Shown: piece by piece, positions 33,218-42,437 of the stretch | Position numbering within the stretch: position 1 is the stretch's first letter | Layout: the number at the start of each line of letters is the position of its first letter | NCBI RefSeq assembly: GCF_003003175.1 | Contig: NZ_PVTY01000005.1 | Location: 62,001 to 126,000, forward strand | Direction: 5' to 3' | Source: Nesterenkonia sandarakina | Lineage (GTDB): Bacteria > Actinomycetota > Actinomycetes > Actinomycetales > Micrococcaceae | Length of the DNA: 64,000 bases | The notes under the pieces: generated by a model | Told to the model about the DNA's origin: nothing | What the model saw: the letters and a program-made list of their open reading frames with translations, nothing else | The model's database searches: none | Program-made: the position numbers and the translations under genes

Positions 33218-33937
33218 ATGAAGACCGAGATGCGCAAAACCACTTCCCTGCTCGGAATCGGCATGGTGGCCCTGCTGGGCCTCAGCGCCTGCGGCGGCGA
33301 CGCGGAGGAGCCGGCTGCAGAGTCCGACCAGGAGATGGCCGAGACCACTGAGTCAGAGGCCCCCATGGACGAAGAGTCGATGGAGGAAGAGGAGCCCATG
33401 GACGAGGAGTCCATGGACGAATCCGATCCCGCGGCGAACCTGGTCGGCGCCTCCTGTGAGGCATACGCCGAAGAGGTCCCCGAGGGTGACGGCTCCGTCG
33501 GCGGCATGGCCGAGGATCCGGTGGCCACCGCCGCCTCGAACAACCCGATGCTGACCACGCTGACCGCGGCAGTCTCCGGCGAGCTGAACCCCGATGTCGA
33601 CCTGGTCGACACGCTCAACGGTGACGAGTTCACCGTGATCGCTCCCACCGATGACGCCTTCGAAGCCATCCCCGAGGAAGACCTCAACGCAGTGGTCGAG
33701 GATGCCGACATGCTGACCGACGTGCTGACCTACCACGTCATCCCCGGCCAGCTGTCTCCTGACGAGATCGCCGGCGAGCACGAGACCGTCAACGGCGCGA
33801 CCGTGACCATCGAGGGCGAGGGCGATGACCTCACCTTCGACGACGCCGGCCTCGTCTGCGGCGGCGTGATGACCGCCAACGCCACCGTCTACATGGTGGA
33901 CGCCGTCCTGATGCCGGCAGCAGCCGAAGAGGAGTGA
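33218..33937 (+). CDS. fasciclin-domain lipoprotein, Met/Glu/Asp-rich N-terminus (MPT83-like)
   Basis: 239 residues. The lipobox LSAC puts the lipidated residue at Cys25. Residues about 38-70 are acidic with Met regularly spaced (M40, M50, M55, M61, M66; for example MDEESM). A single fasciclin domain follows (VATAASNNPMLTTLTAAVSG, FTVIAPTDDAFEAIP, LTYHVIPGQLS, TVYMVDAVLMPA). In Mycobacterium tuberculosis the homologues MPT70/MPT83 are strongly SigK-dependent. AGGAGA precedes the ATG. A SigK-type promoter lies upstream and sigK/rskA lie immediately downstream. Confidence 0.93.
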   Translation: MKTEMRKTTSLLGIGMVALLGLSACGGDAEEPAAESDQEMAETTESEAPMDEESMEEEEPMDEESMDESDPAANLVGASCEAYAEEVPEGDGSVGGMAEDPVATAASNNPMLTTLTAAVSGELNPDVDLVDTLNGDEFTVIAPTDDAFEAIPEEDLNAVVEDADMLTDVLTYHVIPGQLSPDEIAGEHETVNGATVTIEGEGDDLTFDDAGLVCGGVMTANATVYMVDAVLMPAAAEEE

Positions 33938-33987
33938 TCCTCGGCGGGCTCGGTCGCTGACGACCGTTCCCGCGGCAGTTGGACCAT

Positions 33988-34045
33988 GACGACGGCGGCG
34001 CTCGGCACCCACCCACCTGTTGGGACGCGGAGCGCCGCCGTCGTC
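33988..34045 (+). terminator. hairpin after the fasciclin gene
   Basis: GACGACGGCGGCGCTC and its exact 16-base complement enclose a 26-nt loop, 50 nt after the stop. Outer TGGACCA/TGGTCCA can extend the fold. Confidence 0.7.
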
Positions 34046-34140
34046 GGTTCCGGCCGACTGGTCCAGCGACAAAGACGCTGGGGGTCGCCAGGACCCGACT
34101 CGTGCAGAGATCACCCCCTCGGGTGTGGCATCCTGTTGGG

Positions 34141-34749
34141 ATGCACGAGACGGGAAGTCCAGGGTCAGCCGCCGACGGCGCGCAGCTCCCCCTGCGTGCC
34201 CCCGCCGATCCATGCGGGGCCCTGCTGCTGAAGATCCAGCAGGGCGACGAGCAGGCCTTCGAGCAGCTCTACCGCGACCAGAGCTCGATCCTGCTGGCCA
34301 CCGCGCTGCGGGTGCTGCGGAATAGATCGCTCGCCGAGGAAGTTCTTCAGGAGATCTTCACCGAAGTCTGGGTCAACTGCCACAGCTACCGGGCTCAGGC
34401 CGGAAGCGGACGCGCATGGCTGACCACCATGTGTCGACGCCGAGCGATCGACCGGGTCCGAGCGGTACAGGCCCAGCAGAACCGAGACTTCACCCAAGGG
34501 GTGAAAGAGGCTCATGTTCTTGAGCCCGACGTCCAGGACACAGTCCTCACTCAGGTGGAGGCGGCTCGCGCGCAGACCGCGCTGCAGACGCTTCCCGAAG
34601 AGCAGGCCACCGCCATCGCGATGGCCTACTACCAAGAACTTTCCCATTCCGAGATCGCACGACGACTTGATGTGCCGCTCGGAACCGTGAAATCTAGAAT
34701 ACGAGACGGCATGCGACGACTCAGGGCCCAGCTAGGAGGTGCCGGATGA
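34141..34749 (+). CDS. sigK: ECF sigma factor SigK
   Basis: 202 residues. Sigma region 2 (FEQLYRDQSSILLATALRVLRNRSLAEEVLQEIFTEVW) and region 4 (LPEEQATAIAMAYYQELSHSEIARRLDVPLGTVKSRIRDGMRRLR) are both complete. It is assigned to SigK because rskA follows with an ATGA overlap and fasciclin and Mo-oxidoreductase genes with SigK-type promoters flank it. It should direct RNA polymerase to those promoters when RskA releases it. ATG 34141 has no ribosome site. I see no SigK-type promoter in front of sigK itself. Confidence 0.92.
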   Translation: MHETGSPGSAADGAQLPLRAPADPCGALLLKIQQGDEQAFEQLYRDQSSILLATALRVLRNRSLAEEVLQEIFTEVWVNCHSYRAQAGSGRAWLTTMCRRRAIDRVRAVQAQQNRDFTQGVKEAHVLEPDVQDTVLTQVEAARAQTALQTLPEEQATAIAMAYYQELSHSEIARRLDVPLGTVKSRIRDGMRRLRAQLGGAG

Positions 34750-35534
34750 ACGCCGATCGCGAATACCTGGCAGCCGGCCTTGCCCTGGGGACCCTCGCCG
34801 ACGCCGAGATGCTCGAGGCGCTCGACCTCGAGGCCTCCGACCCCGACTTCGCCGAAGAGGTCGCCTCCTTCAGCGAGACGCTGGGACTGCTGGCCGAGAC
34901 CGACGACGCCATCGCTCCCAGCGCCGAGACCGAAGCGGCGATCCTCAGCATCCCCCGCCTGCACCAGCAGGCTGAAGCCGACACGGCGGCACCTGCCGCC
35001 ACAACGGAGTCTGTGACCCCGCAGGCCACCACCCCGCCGGCCACCACCCCCGCACGCACCCGGCGCCCGAGCACCGCGCTCTTCGCCCTGGCCGCCTCCA
35101 CGCTGCTGCTGCTCTCCGCTGTGCTGGCGGGCGCGCTGATCAACCAGCAGCAGGACACCAGCCAGATCGAAGAGTCGCTCACCGTCGCCGAGGCAGAGCG
35201 TGAGCGCACCCAGCGGCTGCTCAGCGCCTCTGATCTTGCCTTCACCGAGGCCGAGGCCACCGTGGGCGGGCGCCTCACCCTGGCCTACTCGGTCTCCGAG
35301 CAGATGCTGCACCTGACCCCGCACGACATGCCGGAGCTTCCCGAGGATCAGACCATGCAGCTGTGGCTGATCGATGAGGAGGGCGCGCACAGCGCCGGCC
35401 TGATGACCGGCACCAGCACCGAGCTGCTCACCGACCTCGCGATGGACGAGGACATGACCTTCGGAGTCACGGTGGAGCCGGCGGGCGGATCCGAGGCGCC
35501 CACCACCGACCCGGTGGTCCTCGCGGATCTCTGA
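34746..35534 (+). CDS. rskA: anti-sigma-K factor RskA
   Basis: 262 residues: a cytoplasmic N-terminal sigma-binding region (LAAGLALGTLADAEMLEAL), one membrane helix around 109-133 (ALFALAASTLLLLSAVLAGALI) and an extracytoplasmic C-terminal RskA domain (MQLWLIDEEGAHSAGLM, TFGVTVEPAGGSEAPTTDPV). In M. tuberculosis RskA holds SigK at the membrane and is cleaved by regulated proteolysis. Its start overlaps sigK as ATGA, so sigma and anti-sigma are made in a fixed ratio. Confidence 0.92.
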   Translation: MNADREYLAAGLALGTLADAEMLEALDLEASDPDFAEEVASFSETLGLLAETDDAIAPSAETEAAILSIPRLHQQAEADTAAPAATTESVTPQATTPPATTPARTRRPSTALFALAASTLLLLSAVLAGALINQQQDTSQIEESLTVAEAERERTQRLLSASDLAFTEAEATVGGRLTLAYSVSEQMLHLTPHDMPELPEDQTMQLWLIDEEGAHSAGLMTGTSTELLTDLAMDEDMTFGVTVEPAGGSEAPTTDPVVLADL

Positions 35535-35553
35535 TCCGTGATCGCAGCCTGAC

Positions 35554-35581
35554 CCATCCGATGACCCCCTCCGCTCCGAAC
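35554..35581 (+). promoter_or_regulatory. SigK-type promoter of the Mo oxidoreductase gene, leaderless
   Basis: CCATCC (35554-35559), a 16-bp spacer and CCGAAC (35576-35581). The ATG follows 7 nt later, so the mRNA would begin at or next to the start codon. Compare the promoter at 33113-33139. Confidence 0.75.
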
Positions 35582-35588
35582 CCCAGAC

Positions 35589-37268
35589 ATGACTCAGACA
35601 GCGCATGAGACCCCCGGGACCACAGGTCCGGACGCCGGCCGGAACGGGCGACGTCGGCGCCACCTGATTCCGCATCTGCTCGCCGGCATCCTCGCCGCCG
35701 CGATCTTCCTGGGTGTGGCCGATCTCATCGCGCAGCTCTTCGGCCCCGCCTCCTCGCCGCTGGTCTCGCTGGGCTCCACGATCATCACGCTCTCGCCCAG
35801 CTGGCTGCAGGACTTCGCGATCTCCTTCTTCGGCAGCAACAACAAGCTGGTGCTCTACCTGAGCATGGGCATCGTCGGCATGATCCTGGCGGCCCTGATC
35901 GGCGCCGTGGCCCGACGCAGCCTGCGCCTCGGCGTGGCACTGGTCGCGGTGGTCGCCGCAATCCTGCTCATGGTGGTGCTGCTGCGCCCCGAGAGCTCCC
36001 CGCTGGACGCGCTGCCGACCATCATCGGCGCCGGACTGGGCATCTTCAGCCTGCTGCTGCTCAGCGGAGCCGCCACCGGCCTCACCCGCGCGGCCGAGGC
36101 CGATCGCTCAGGCTCGCCGCTCACTGATTCCCGGCCAGCGGAGACCCGCCGCTCCGCCGCGACCCGCCCCAGCACCGAGGATGAGCACGCGCACTCGCGG
36201 CGTCGCTTCCTCGGGCTGGCCGCCGCCGGCACCGCCATCGCCGCCGGCTCGATCACCTTCGGACGCTCGGTCAACGCCTTCGGCGTCGGAGCTGGCGAGG
36301 CCGCCGCACGGCTGGTCCTGCCCACCCCCGCGGTGCCCGCCGCAGCGATCCCGGCCGGCGCCAGCGTCGGCGTGGACGGGGTGGCCCCGTTCATCACGCC
36401 GAACAACGACTTCTACCGCATCGACACGGCCCTGGTGGTCCCAGAGCTCGCCCCGGACGACTGGACGCTGCGGATCCACGGCCTGGTCGAGGAGGAGATC
36501 ACCATCGACATGGCGGAGCTGCTCGACCTGCCGCTGGAGGAGCACCACATCACCCTGGCCTGCGTCTCCAACCCGGTGGGCGGAGACCTGCTCGGCAACG
36601 CCACCTGGCTCGGCTACCCGATCCGCGAGCTGCTCGCGCGGGCCCGCCCGCTGGGCGAGGCCGACATGGTGCTCTCCCGGTCCGTGGACGGCTGGACGGC
36701 GTCGACTCCGCTGGAGGTGCTCACCGACGAGGACCGCGCCTGCCTGCTCGCCGTGGGCATGAACGGCGAGCCCCTGCCGGCACAGCACGGCTATCCGGCC
36801 CGGCTCGTGGTGCCCGGCCTCTACGGCTATGTCTCGGCCACCAAATGGGTCACCGAGCTGGAGGTCACCCGCTTCGACGCGGAGACCGCCTACTGGACCG
36901 ACCGCGGCTGGGACGCCGAGGGCCCGATCCTGGTCGCCTCCCGCATCGATGTCCCCCGGCCGCTGGCTCGGGTCTCCAGCGGCGAGGAGGTCGTCGTCGC
37001 CGGCAGCGCCTGGGCCCAGCACGAGGGCGTCTCCGAGGTCGAGGTCCGCCTGGACGACGGCGACTGGGAGTCCGTGGAGCTGGCCGACGAGGTCAACATC
37101 GACACCTGGCGCCAGTGGAGGCACACCTTCGCAGACGTCGACTCGGGTCGCCACTCGGTGACCGTGCGCGCGATCAACGCAGCCGGGGAGACCCAGACCG
37201 ACGAGCGCCGAGATCCGATCCCGAACGCGGCCACCGGTCAGCACCGGATCGAGTTCAGCGTGGAGTGA
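35589..37268 (+). CDS. membrane-anchored molybdopterin-dependent oxidoreductase, sulfite oxidase/MsrP fold
   Basis: 559 residues. The N-terminal ~165 carry about five membrane helices. A Tat-like segment SRRRFLGLAAAGTAIAAG (about 203-220) leads to an extracytoplasmic sulfite-oxidase-type Mo domain (about 265-450) with the molybdenum-ligand Cys325 in ITLACVSNPVGG, then a C-terminal Ig-like Mo-co dimerisation domain. The fold covers sulfite oxidases and the methionine-sulfoxide reductase MsrP (YedY); which reaction occurs is unknown. No heme partner gene is visible. A SigK-type promoter ends 7 nt before the ATG. Confidence 0.9.
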   Translation: MTQTAHETPGTTGPDAGRNGRRRRHLIPHLLAGILAAAIFLGVADLIAQLFGPASSPLVSLGSTIITLSPSWLQDFAISFFGSNNKLVLYLSMGIVGMILAALIGAVARRSLRLGVALVAVVAAILLMVVLLRPESSPLDALPTIIGAGLGIFSLLLLSGAATGLTRAAEADRSGSPLTDSRPAETRRSAATRPSTEDEHAHSRRRFLGLAAAGTAIAAGSITFGRSVNAFGVGAGEAAARLVLPTPAVPAAAIPAGASVGVDGVAPFITPNNDFYRIDTALVVPELAPDDWTLRIHGLVEEEITIDMAELLDLPLEEHHITLACVSNPVGGDLLGNATWLGYPIRELLARARPLGEADMVLSRSVDGWTASTPLEVLTDEDRACLLAVGMNGEPLPAQHGYPARLVVPGLYGYVSATKWVTELEVTRFDAETAYWTDRGWDAEGPILVASRIDVPRPLARVSSGEEVVVAGSAWAQHEGVSEVEVRLDDGDWESVELADEVNIDTWRQWRHTFADVDSGRHSVTVRAINAAGETQTDERRDPIPNAATGQHRIEFSVE

Positions 37269-37274
37269 TGGCGT

Positions 37275-38453
37275 TCAGCCTGAGCGCTGCTGGAACTCCA
37301 GGATCCGGCGCAGCCCCTCCGCGACCGCCTGCTCCCCCGGAGCCAGGCTGAGCCGGATCCAGTGATGCCCCGCCACCGGGTCGAAGTCGGTGCCCGGGAC
37401 GACGGCGACGCCCGCGCCCTCCAGCAGTGCGGCACAGTAGCTCGGTGAGTCACCGAAGCGCTCGAGCTGCTCGCCGAGATGGGCGTAGACGTAGAAGGCG
37501 CCGTCGGCCGGAGCGACCTCGCCCCAGCCGAGCTGCGGGATGAGTCCCAGCACCCGCTCCCGGGCCGCGGCGTACCCGCTGACCTGGGAGGCGGCGAAGT
37601 CCAGCGACTCAGGGCTGAACGCCTGCACCGCCGCGAGCTGAGTGGCGTGCGGCGGACACAGCGCCACGTTCCCCGCGAGTCGCGAGACCGGGTCCACCAG
37701 GTGATCGGGCAGCACCATCCAGCCGAGCCTCCAGCCGGGCATCCCCCAGTACTTGGAGAAGGACGAGATGACCACGGCCTCCTCCCCCATCTCGGTGGCG
37801 CTCACGTTCTCGGCCCCGTAGCTGATCCCGTGGTAGATCTCATCGCTGATCAGCTGGACGCCGTGGTCGGCGCACCATTCGGCCAGCTCGCTCAGCTGGG
37901 CTCGTTCGATCATGGTGCCGGTCGGGTTCGCCGGGGAGGCCAGGATCAGTCCGGCGAGGCTGTGGCCGGCGTCGAGCTGTTCCTTCAGCTGGGCGATCGT
38001 GGGCTGGAACCGTTCCTTCGGTCCGCAGTCCAGGTCCACCACCTCGATCCCGAGCGCGGTGAGGATGTTGCGGTAGGCGGGGTACCCGGGGCGGGCCAGC
38101 GCGACCCGGTCACCGGGATCGAACGCCGCCAGGAAGCTCAGCATGAAGGCGCCGGATGATCCGGTGGTGATCGCGATCCGCTCTGCCGGCACCGTGACCC
38201 CGTACCAGCTTCGGTAGTGCTCGGCGATCGCCTCGCGCAGCGGAGCGATCCCCATCGCGGCGGTGTAGTTGAGCACCGTGTTGCTGGCGTGGATCTCCGC
38301 CGCGGCCTGATTGACCGCCGCCGGGGCGCCGGAGCCCGGCTCCCCCGCGGTCAGCGAGACGACATCCCGTCCAGCTGCGCGCATCGCATCGATGCGCGCC
38401 AGGATGCTCATCACCTCGAATCCGGGCACCTGAGATCTCTGTGAAGGCATCAT
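37275..38453 (-). CDS. class I/II pyridoxal-phosphate aminotransferase
   Basis: 392 residues of the fold-type I aspartate-aminotransferase-like group: TAGEPGSG, ASPANPTGTM, ISDEIYHGISYG, the PLP lysine in SSFSKYWGMPGWRLGW, and C-terminal Arg in HHWIRLSLA. It transfers amino groups between an amino acid and a 2-oxoacid; substrate unknown. Two adjacent ATG codons (38453 and 38450) are possible; the second is better spaced from GGAG. The 3' end lies 6 nt from the convergent Mo oxidoreductase stop. Confidence 0.9.
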   Translation of the reverse strand: MMPSQRSQVPGFEVMSILARIDAMRAAGRDVVSLTAGEPGSGAPAAVNQAAAEIHASNTVLNYTAAMGIAPLREAIAEHYRSWYGVTVPAERIAITTGSSGAFMLSFLAAFDPGDRVALARPGYPAYRNILTALGIEVVDLDCGPKERFQPTIAQLKEQLDAGHSLAGLILASPANPTGTMIERAQLSELAEWCADHGVQLISDEIYHGISYGAENVSATEMGEEAVVISSFSKYWGMPGWRLGWMVLPDHLVDPVSRLAGNVALCPPHATQLAAVQAFSPESLDFAASQVSGYAAARERVLGLIPQLGWGEVAPADGAFYVYAHLGEQLERFGDSPSYCAALLEGAGVAVVPGTDFDPVAGHHWIRLSLAPGEQAVAEGLRRILEFQQRSG

Positions 38454-38503
38454 CGCTCCAGCCTATCGAGTCGCGCCCGGCCAGGATTCTCACCCGCCAG
38501 GTC

Positions 38504-40894
38504 TCACCCGGCGACGTAGCGCGCGAGATGCTCGGCGGTGAGCGTCCTCGCCTCGGCGACCAGCTGCGCGGGTGTGCCGGTGAAGACCACCTGGCCGCCG
38601 TCGGTGCCGGCTCCCGGGCCCAGGTCGATGATCCAGTCCGCGTGGGCCATCACCGCCTGGTGGTGCTCGATCACCACCACGGAGGTTCCGGAGTCCACCA
38701 GCCGGTCGAGCAGGCCCAGCAGGTTCTCCACGTCGGCAAGATGCAGCCCGGTGGTGGGCTCGTCCAGCACGTAGACCCCGCCGGGATCGGCCATCTTGGT
38801 GGCCAGCTTGATCCGCTGCCGCTCGCCCCCGGAGAGGGTGTTCAGCGGCTGCCCCAGTCGCAGGTAGCCCAGCCCGACGTCGGAGAGTCGAGTGAGGATC
38901 TTGGTCGCGGCGGGCAGCCGGGCAGCCCCGGCAGAGAAGAACTCCTGCGCCTGGTCCACCGAGAGGTCGAGCACCTCGCTGATGTTCAGCGCCCCGCGGC
39001 CCCCGTCACCACCCCCGTCGCCGGGATTCCCGAGCGTGTATTCCAGCACCTCGCGGCGGAAGCGGCGACCCTCGCAGTCCTCGCAGGGGCTCGCCACGGT
39101 CTCCATGACGCCCAGCTCGGTGTAGATGACCCCGGCGCCGCCGCAGGTGGGGCAGGCGCCTTCGGAGTTCGCGCTGAACAGCGCCGGCTTGACCCCGTTG
39201 GCCTTTGCGAAGGCCTTGCGGATCGGCTCCAGCAGGCCCGTGTAGGTGGCAGGGTTCGAGCGGGAGGATCCCTTGATCCCGGTCTGGTCGATGAAGGCCA
39301 CACCGTCTCGGCCGGCGAGGCTGCCTTCGATCAACGTGGACTTGCCTGATCCGGCCACTCCGGTGATCACGGTGAGGACTCCGGTGGGGATGTCCACGTC
39401 GACGTCGCGCAGATTGTTCGTCCGGGCGCCGCGGATCTCGAGCGCACCGCTCGGCTCCCGCACCGCGTCCTTGACCTGCGCCCGGTAGTCCAGGTGCCGC
39501 CCGGTCAGCGTCTGAGCGCTGCGCAGGTCCGCGACGGTGCCCTCGAAGCACAGCTCGCCTCCGGCCTCCCCGGCGCGGGGGCCCAGGTCCACCACGTGGT
39601 CGGCGATCTCGATGGTCTCGGGCTTGTGCTCGACCACCAGGACGGTGTTGCCCTTGTCGCGCAGCCGCAGCAGCATCGTGTTCATCCGGGCGATGTCATG
39701 CGGGTGCAGGCCGATGGTGGGCTCGTCGAAGACGTAGGTGATGTCGGTCAGCGCGGAACCCAGGTGGCGGATCATCTTCACCCGCTGAGCCTCGCCGCCG
39801 GAGAGCGTGCCGGCCGGCCGATCCAGGCTGAGATAGCCCAGCCCGATCTCGATGAAGTGCTCCACGGTCTCGAGCAGCGAGGCGCGCAGCGGGGCGATGG
39901 CCGGCACCTCGAGCTCGCGCAGCCACTCGGCGAGGTCGCTGAGCTGCATGGCGCAGACCTCGGCGATGTTGCGGCCCTGGACCGTCACCGAACGGGTGAG
40001 CTCGCTCAGCCGGGTCCCGTCGCACTCCGGGCAGGTCACGAAGGTGACGGCGCGGTCCACGAAGCTGCGGATATGGGACTGCATGGCGTCGCGGTCCTTG
40101 CCCAGCATGGACTTGCGCACCTGCGGCACCAGCCCCTGATAGGTCATGTTGATCCCGCTCATCTTGACCTTCTCCGGCTCGCGGTACAGCAGGTCGTGGC
40201 GCTCCTGCTCGGTGTAGTCGCGCACCGGCTTGTCCGGGTCGAAGAAGCCGGATTCCGAGTAGTACCGCACCGACCAGCCGCCGGCCTTGTAGCCGGGCAC
40301 CGTGATGGCGCCCGCGTTGAGCGAGAGCGACTCGTCGAGGAGCTGGCCGACGTCGATGTCGTTGATCTGTCCGCGGCCGTCGCAGCGCGGACACATCCCG
40401 CCGGTGACGCTGAACTCGCGACGCTCCTTGGTCTTCTCTCCCCCGCGCTCGAAGCTCACCGCGCCGGCCCCGCTGGCGCTGGCCACGTTGAAGGAGAAGG
40501 CCTGCGGGCCGCCGATGTGCGGCTCCCCGATCCGGCTGAACAGGATCCGCAGCAGCGTGTTGACGTCGGTCACGGTGCCCACGGTGGAGCGGATGTTCGC
40601 GCCGAGGCGCTCCTGGTTGACCACGATCGCCGCGGTCAGGCCCTGGAGATCCTCGACGTCCGGGCGGTTCAGGCTGGGCATGAACCCCTGCAGGAACGCG
40701 CTGTAGGTCTCGTTGATCATCCGCTGGGACTCTGCGGCGATCGTGCCGAAGACCAGCGAGGACTTTCCCGACCCGGAGACCCCGGTGAAGACCGTGAGCG
40801 CCCGCTTCGGGATCTGCAGGCTGAACCCCTTGAGGTTGTTCTCCCGCGCTCCGGTGACCTCGATGACGTCATGGCGGCGTGCGAGATCAGTCAT
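38504..40894 (-). CDS. UvrA-like ABC ATPase (UvrA paralogue, DrrC-like)
   Basis: 796 residues with two ABC ATPase units: Walker A GVSGSGKSS and GVAGSGKST, signatures LSGGEAQR and LSGGERQR, Walker B FDEPTIGLH and LDEPTTGLH, and several CXXC zinc modules (CPRCDGRG, CPECDG, CPTCGGAG). At ~800 residues it is shorter than true UvrA (~950), as in UvrA2/DrrC proteins that lack the UvrB-contacting insertion and protect against DNA-intercalating compounds. No uvrB or uvrC is in the window. AAGGA precedes the ATG. Confidence 0.9.
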   Translation of the reverse strand: MTDLARRHDVIEVTGARENNLKGFSLQIPKRALTVFTGVSGSGKSSLVFGTIAAESQRMINETYSAFLQGFMPSLNRPDVEDLQGLTAAIVVNQERLGANIRSTVGTVTDVNTLLRILFSRIGEPHIGGPQAFSFNVASASGAGAVSFERGGEKTKERREFSVTGGMCPRCDGRGQINDIDVGQLLDESLSLNAGAITVPGYKAGGWSVRYYSESGFFDPDKPVRDYTEQERHDLLYREPEKVKMSGINMTYQGLVPQVRKSMLGKDRDAMQSHIRSFVDRAVTFVTCPECDGTRLSELTRSVTVQGRNIAEVCAMQLSDLAEWLRELEVPAIAPLRASLLETVEHFIEIGLGYLSLDRPAGTLSGGEAQRVKMIRHLGSALTDITYVFDEPTIGLHPHDIARMNTMLLRLRDKGNTVLVVEHKPETIEIADHVVDLGPRAGEAGGELCFEGTVADLRSAQTLTGRHLDYRAQVKDAVREPSGALEIRGARTNNLRDVDVDIPTGVLTVITGVAGSGKSTLIEGSLAGRDGVAFIDQTGIKGSSRSNPATYTGLLEPIRKAFAKANGVKPALFSANSEGACPTCGGAGVIYTELGVMETVASPCEDCEGRRFRREVLEYTLGNPGDGGGDGGRGALNISEVLDLSVDQAQEFFSAGAARLPAATKILTRLSDVGLGYLRLGQPLNTLSGGERQRIKLATKMADPGGVYVLDEPTTGLHLADVENLLGLLDRLVDSGTSVVVIEHHQAVMAHADWIIDLGPGAGTDGGQVVFTGTPAQLVAEARTLTAEHLARYVAG

Positions 40895-40938
40895 CGGGGC
40901 AGTCCTTAGCTAGCAGTGTTCCGGGATGTTCGTGCGGG

Positions 40939-42366
40939 TCACTCTTCCGCCGCGGCGAGCTGGCCGCAGGCGCCGTCGATCTCTTTGCCGCGGGTGTCGC
41001 GCAGCGTGGTGGGCACCCCGAGGGACTCGAGCCGGTTCACGAAGGCGCGCATCACCTCGGGCTCCGAGGAGGTCCAGATCGAGCCCGGGGTGGGGTTCAG
41101 CGGGATCGGGTTCACGTGCACCCAGCCACGGCCGCGGGCGTTGAGCTTCTCGGCCAGCAGCTCGGCGCGCCACTGGTGATCGTTCATGTCCTTGATCAGC
41201 GCATATTCGATCGAGACGCGACGCCCGGTGGTCTTGTAGTAGTGGTACGCGGCGTCGATGGCCTCATCGGCCTTCCAGCGCGAGTTCACCGGGATCAGCT
41301 CGTCGCGCAGCTCGTCGTCGGGGGCGTGCAGGCTCAGCGCGAAGGTGATCGGCAGGTTCTCGTCGGCGAGCTTGCGGATGGCCGGGACCAGTCCCACGGT
41401 GGAGATGGTGATGCCGCGGGCGCTCATCCCGAGGCCCTCCGGCGCGGGGTCCACCATCCGGCGCACGGCGTTCATCACGCGCTTATAGTTCGCCAGCGGC
41501 TCGCCCATCCCCATGAAGACGATGTTGGAGACCCGCTGCGGGCCCACTCCCGAGGACGACGACGCGCCCTTGCCCGCCGCTGCCGATTCCTCGGATTCGG
41601 CGAAGTCGGTCTCCTCACCGAGGGCCGCATGGTCGGCCTCCTCGGCGATCTCGGCGGCGTTCGGGGCGTCGAGCTCACCGGCGGCGATCGCCCGATTGAC
41701 CTGGACGATCTGGTCCACGATCTCGGCGCTGGACATGTTGCGGGTCAGCCCGTTCTGGCCGGTGGCGCAGAAGGGGCAGTTCATCCCGCAGCCGCACTGC
41801 GAGGAGATGCACAGGGTGATCCGGCTGCGATAGCGCATCAGCACCGACTCGACCATGGCGCCGTCGAAGAGCCGCCAGAGGAACTTGATCGTGGCGCCGT
41901 CGTAGGTCTTGAGCCGGCGGACCTCGGTGAGCAGCGGCGGCAGGAACTCCTCGACCAGCTGCTCGCGGGTCTCGGCCGGCAGATCGGTCATCTGATCCGG
42001 GTCCGAGGTGTAGTGCCGGAAGTAGTGCACGGAGAGCTGCTTGGCGCGGAAGCCGGAGATGCCCAGCTCTTTGGCGCGAGTGATCCGCTCGTCCAGGGTC
42101 ATGTCCGCCAGATGCTTCGGCGGCTGCTTGACCTTGGGCTGCGCGAACTGCAGCTTCGGGCGGCCCTCGGCGTCCATGGGCTGCTGCCAGCCCTCGGCCT
42201 TGGGCCGGATCTGCGGACGCGACGCGTCCACCGGCGGGGCGGCGGCCCCGGCGTTCTTGGGAGCGGAAGCGGCTGTGGTTCTGGGCGCCCCGGCGGCGCT
42301 GCGGGCCGAGCCCTGCTTGGGCACGGAGCTGGACGGTGCGGGGCGCGAGTTCTTCGAAGATGACAT
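40939..42366 (-). CDS. rlmN: 23S rRNA (adenine2503-C2)-methyltransferase
   Basis: 475 residues. The radical-SAM motif is Cys193-X3-Cys197-X2-Cys200 (CGMNCPFC), and [25 protein letters not shown] and a C-terminal Cys in GACGQLA are the other RlmN marks. It methylates A2503 of 23S rRNA and A37 of some tRNAs. Two oddities: an N-terminal Ala/Pro/Ser extension of about 60 residues and an acidic Ser/Glu-rich insertion at about 231-277 just before the GMGEP strand. GACAAT lies 7 nt before the ATG, so it may be leaderless. Confidence 0.93.
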   Translation of the reverse strand: MSSSKNSRPAPSSSVPKQGSARSAAGAPRTTAASAPKNAGAAAPPVDASRPQIRPKAEGWQQPMDAEGRPKLQFAQPKVKQPPKHLADMTLDERITRAKELGISGFRAKQLSVHYFRHYTSDPDQMTDLPAETREQLVEEFLPPLLTEVRRLKTYDGATIKFLWRLFDGAMVESVLMRYRSRITLCISSQCGCGMNCPFCATGQNGLTRNMSSAEIVDQIVQVNRAIAAGELDAPNAAEIAEEADHAALGEETDFAESEESAAAGKGASSSSGVGPQRVSNIVFMGMGEPLANYKRVMNAVRRMVDPAPEGLGMSARGITISTVGLVPAIRKLADENLPITFALSLHAPDDELRDELIPVNSRWKADEAIDAAYHYYKTTGRRVSIEYALIKDMNDHQWRAELLAEKLNARGRGWVHVNPIPLNPTPGSIWTSSEPEVMRAFVNRLESLGVPTTLRDTRGKEIDGACGQLAAAEE

Positions 42367-42437
42367 CGCATTGATTGTCCCACGGGCGCCGGTGTTCTGG
42401 TATGCCCATTGCTGAGCCTGCCCTGCGCAGGCCGGAC

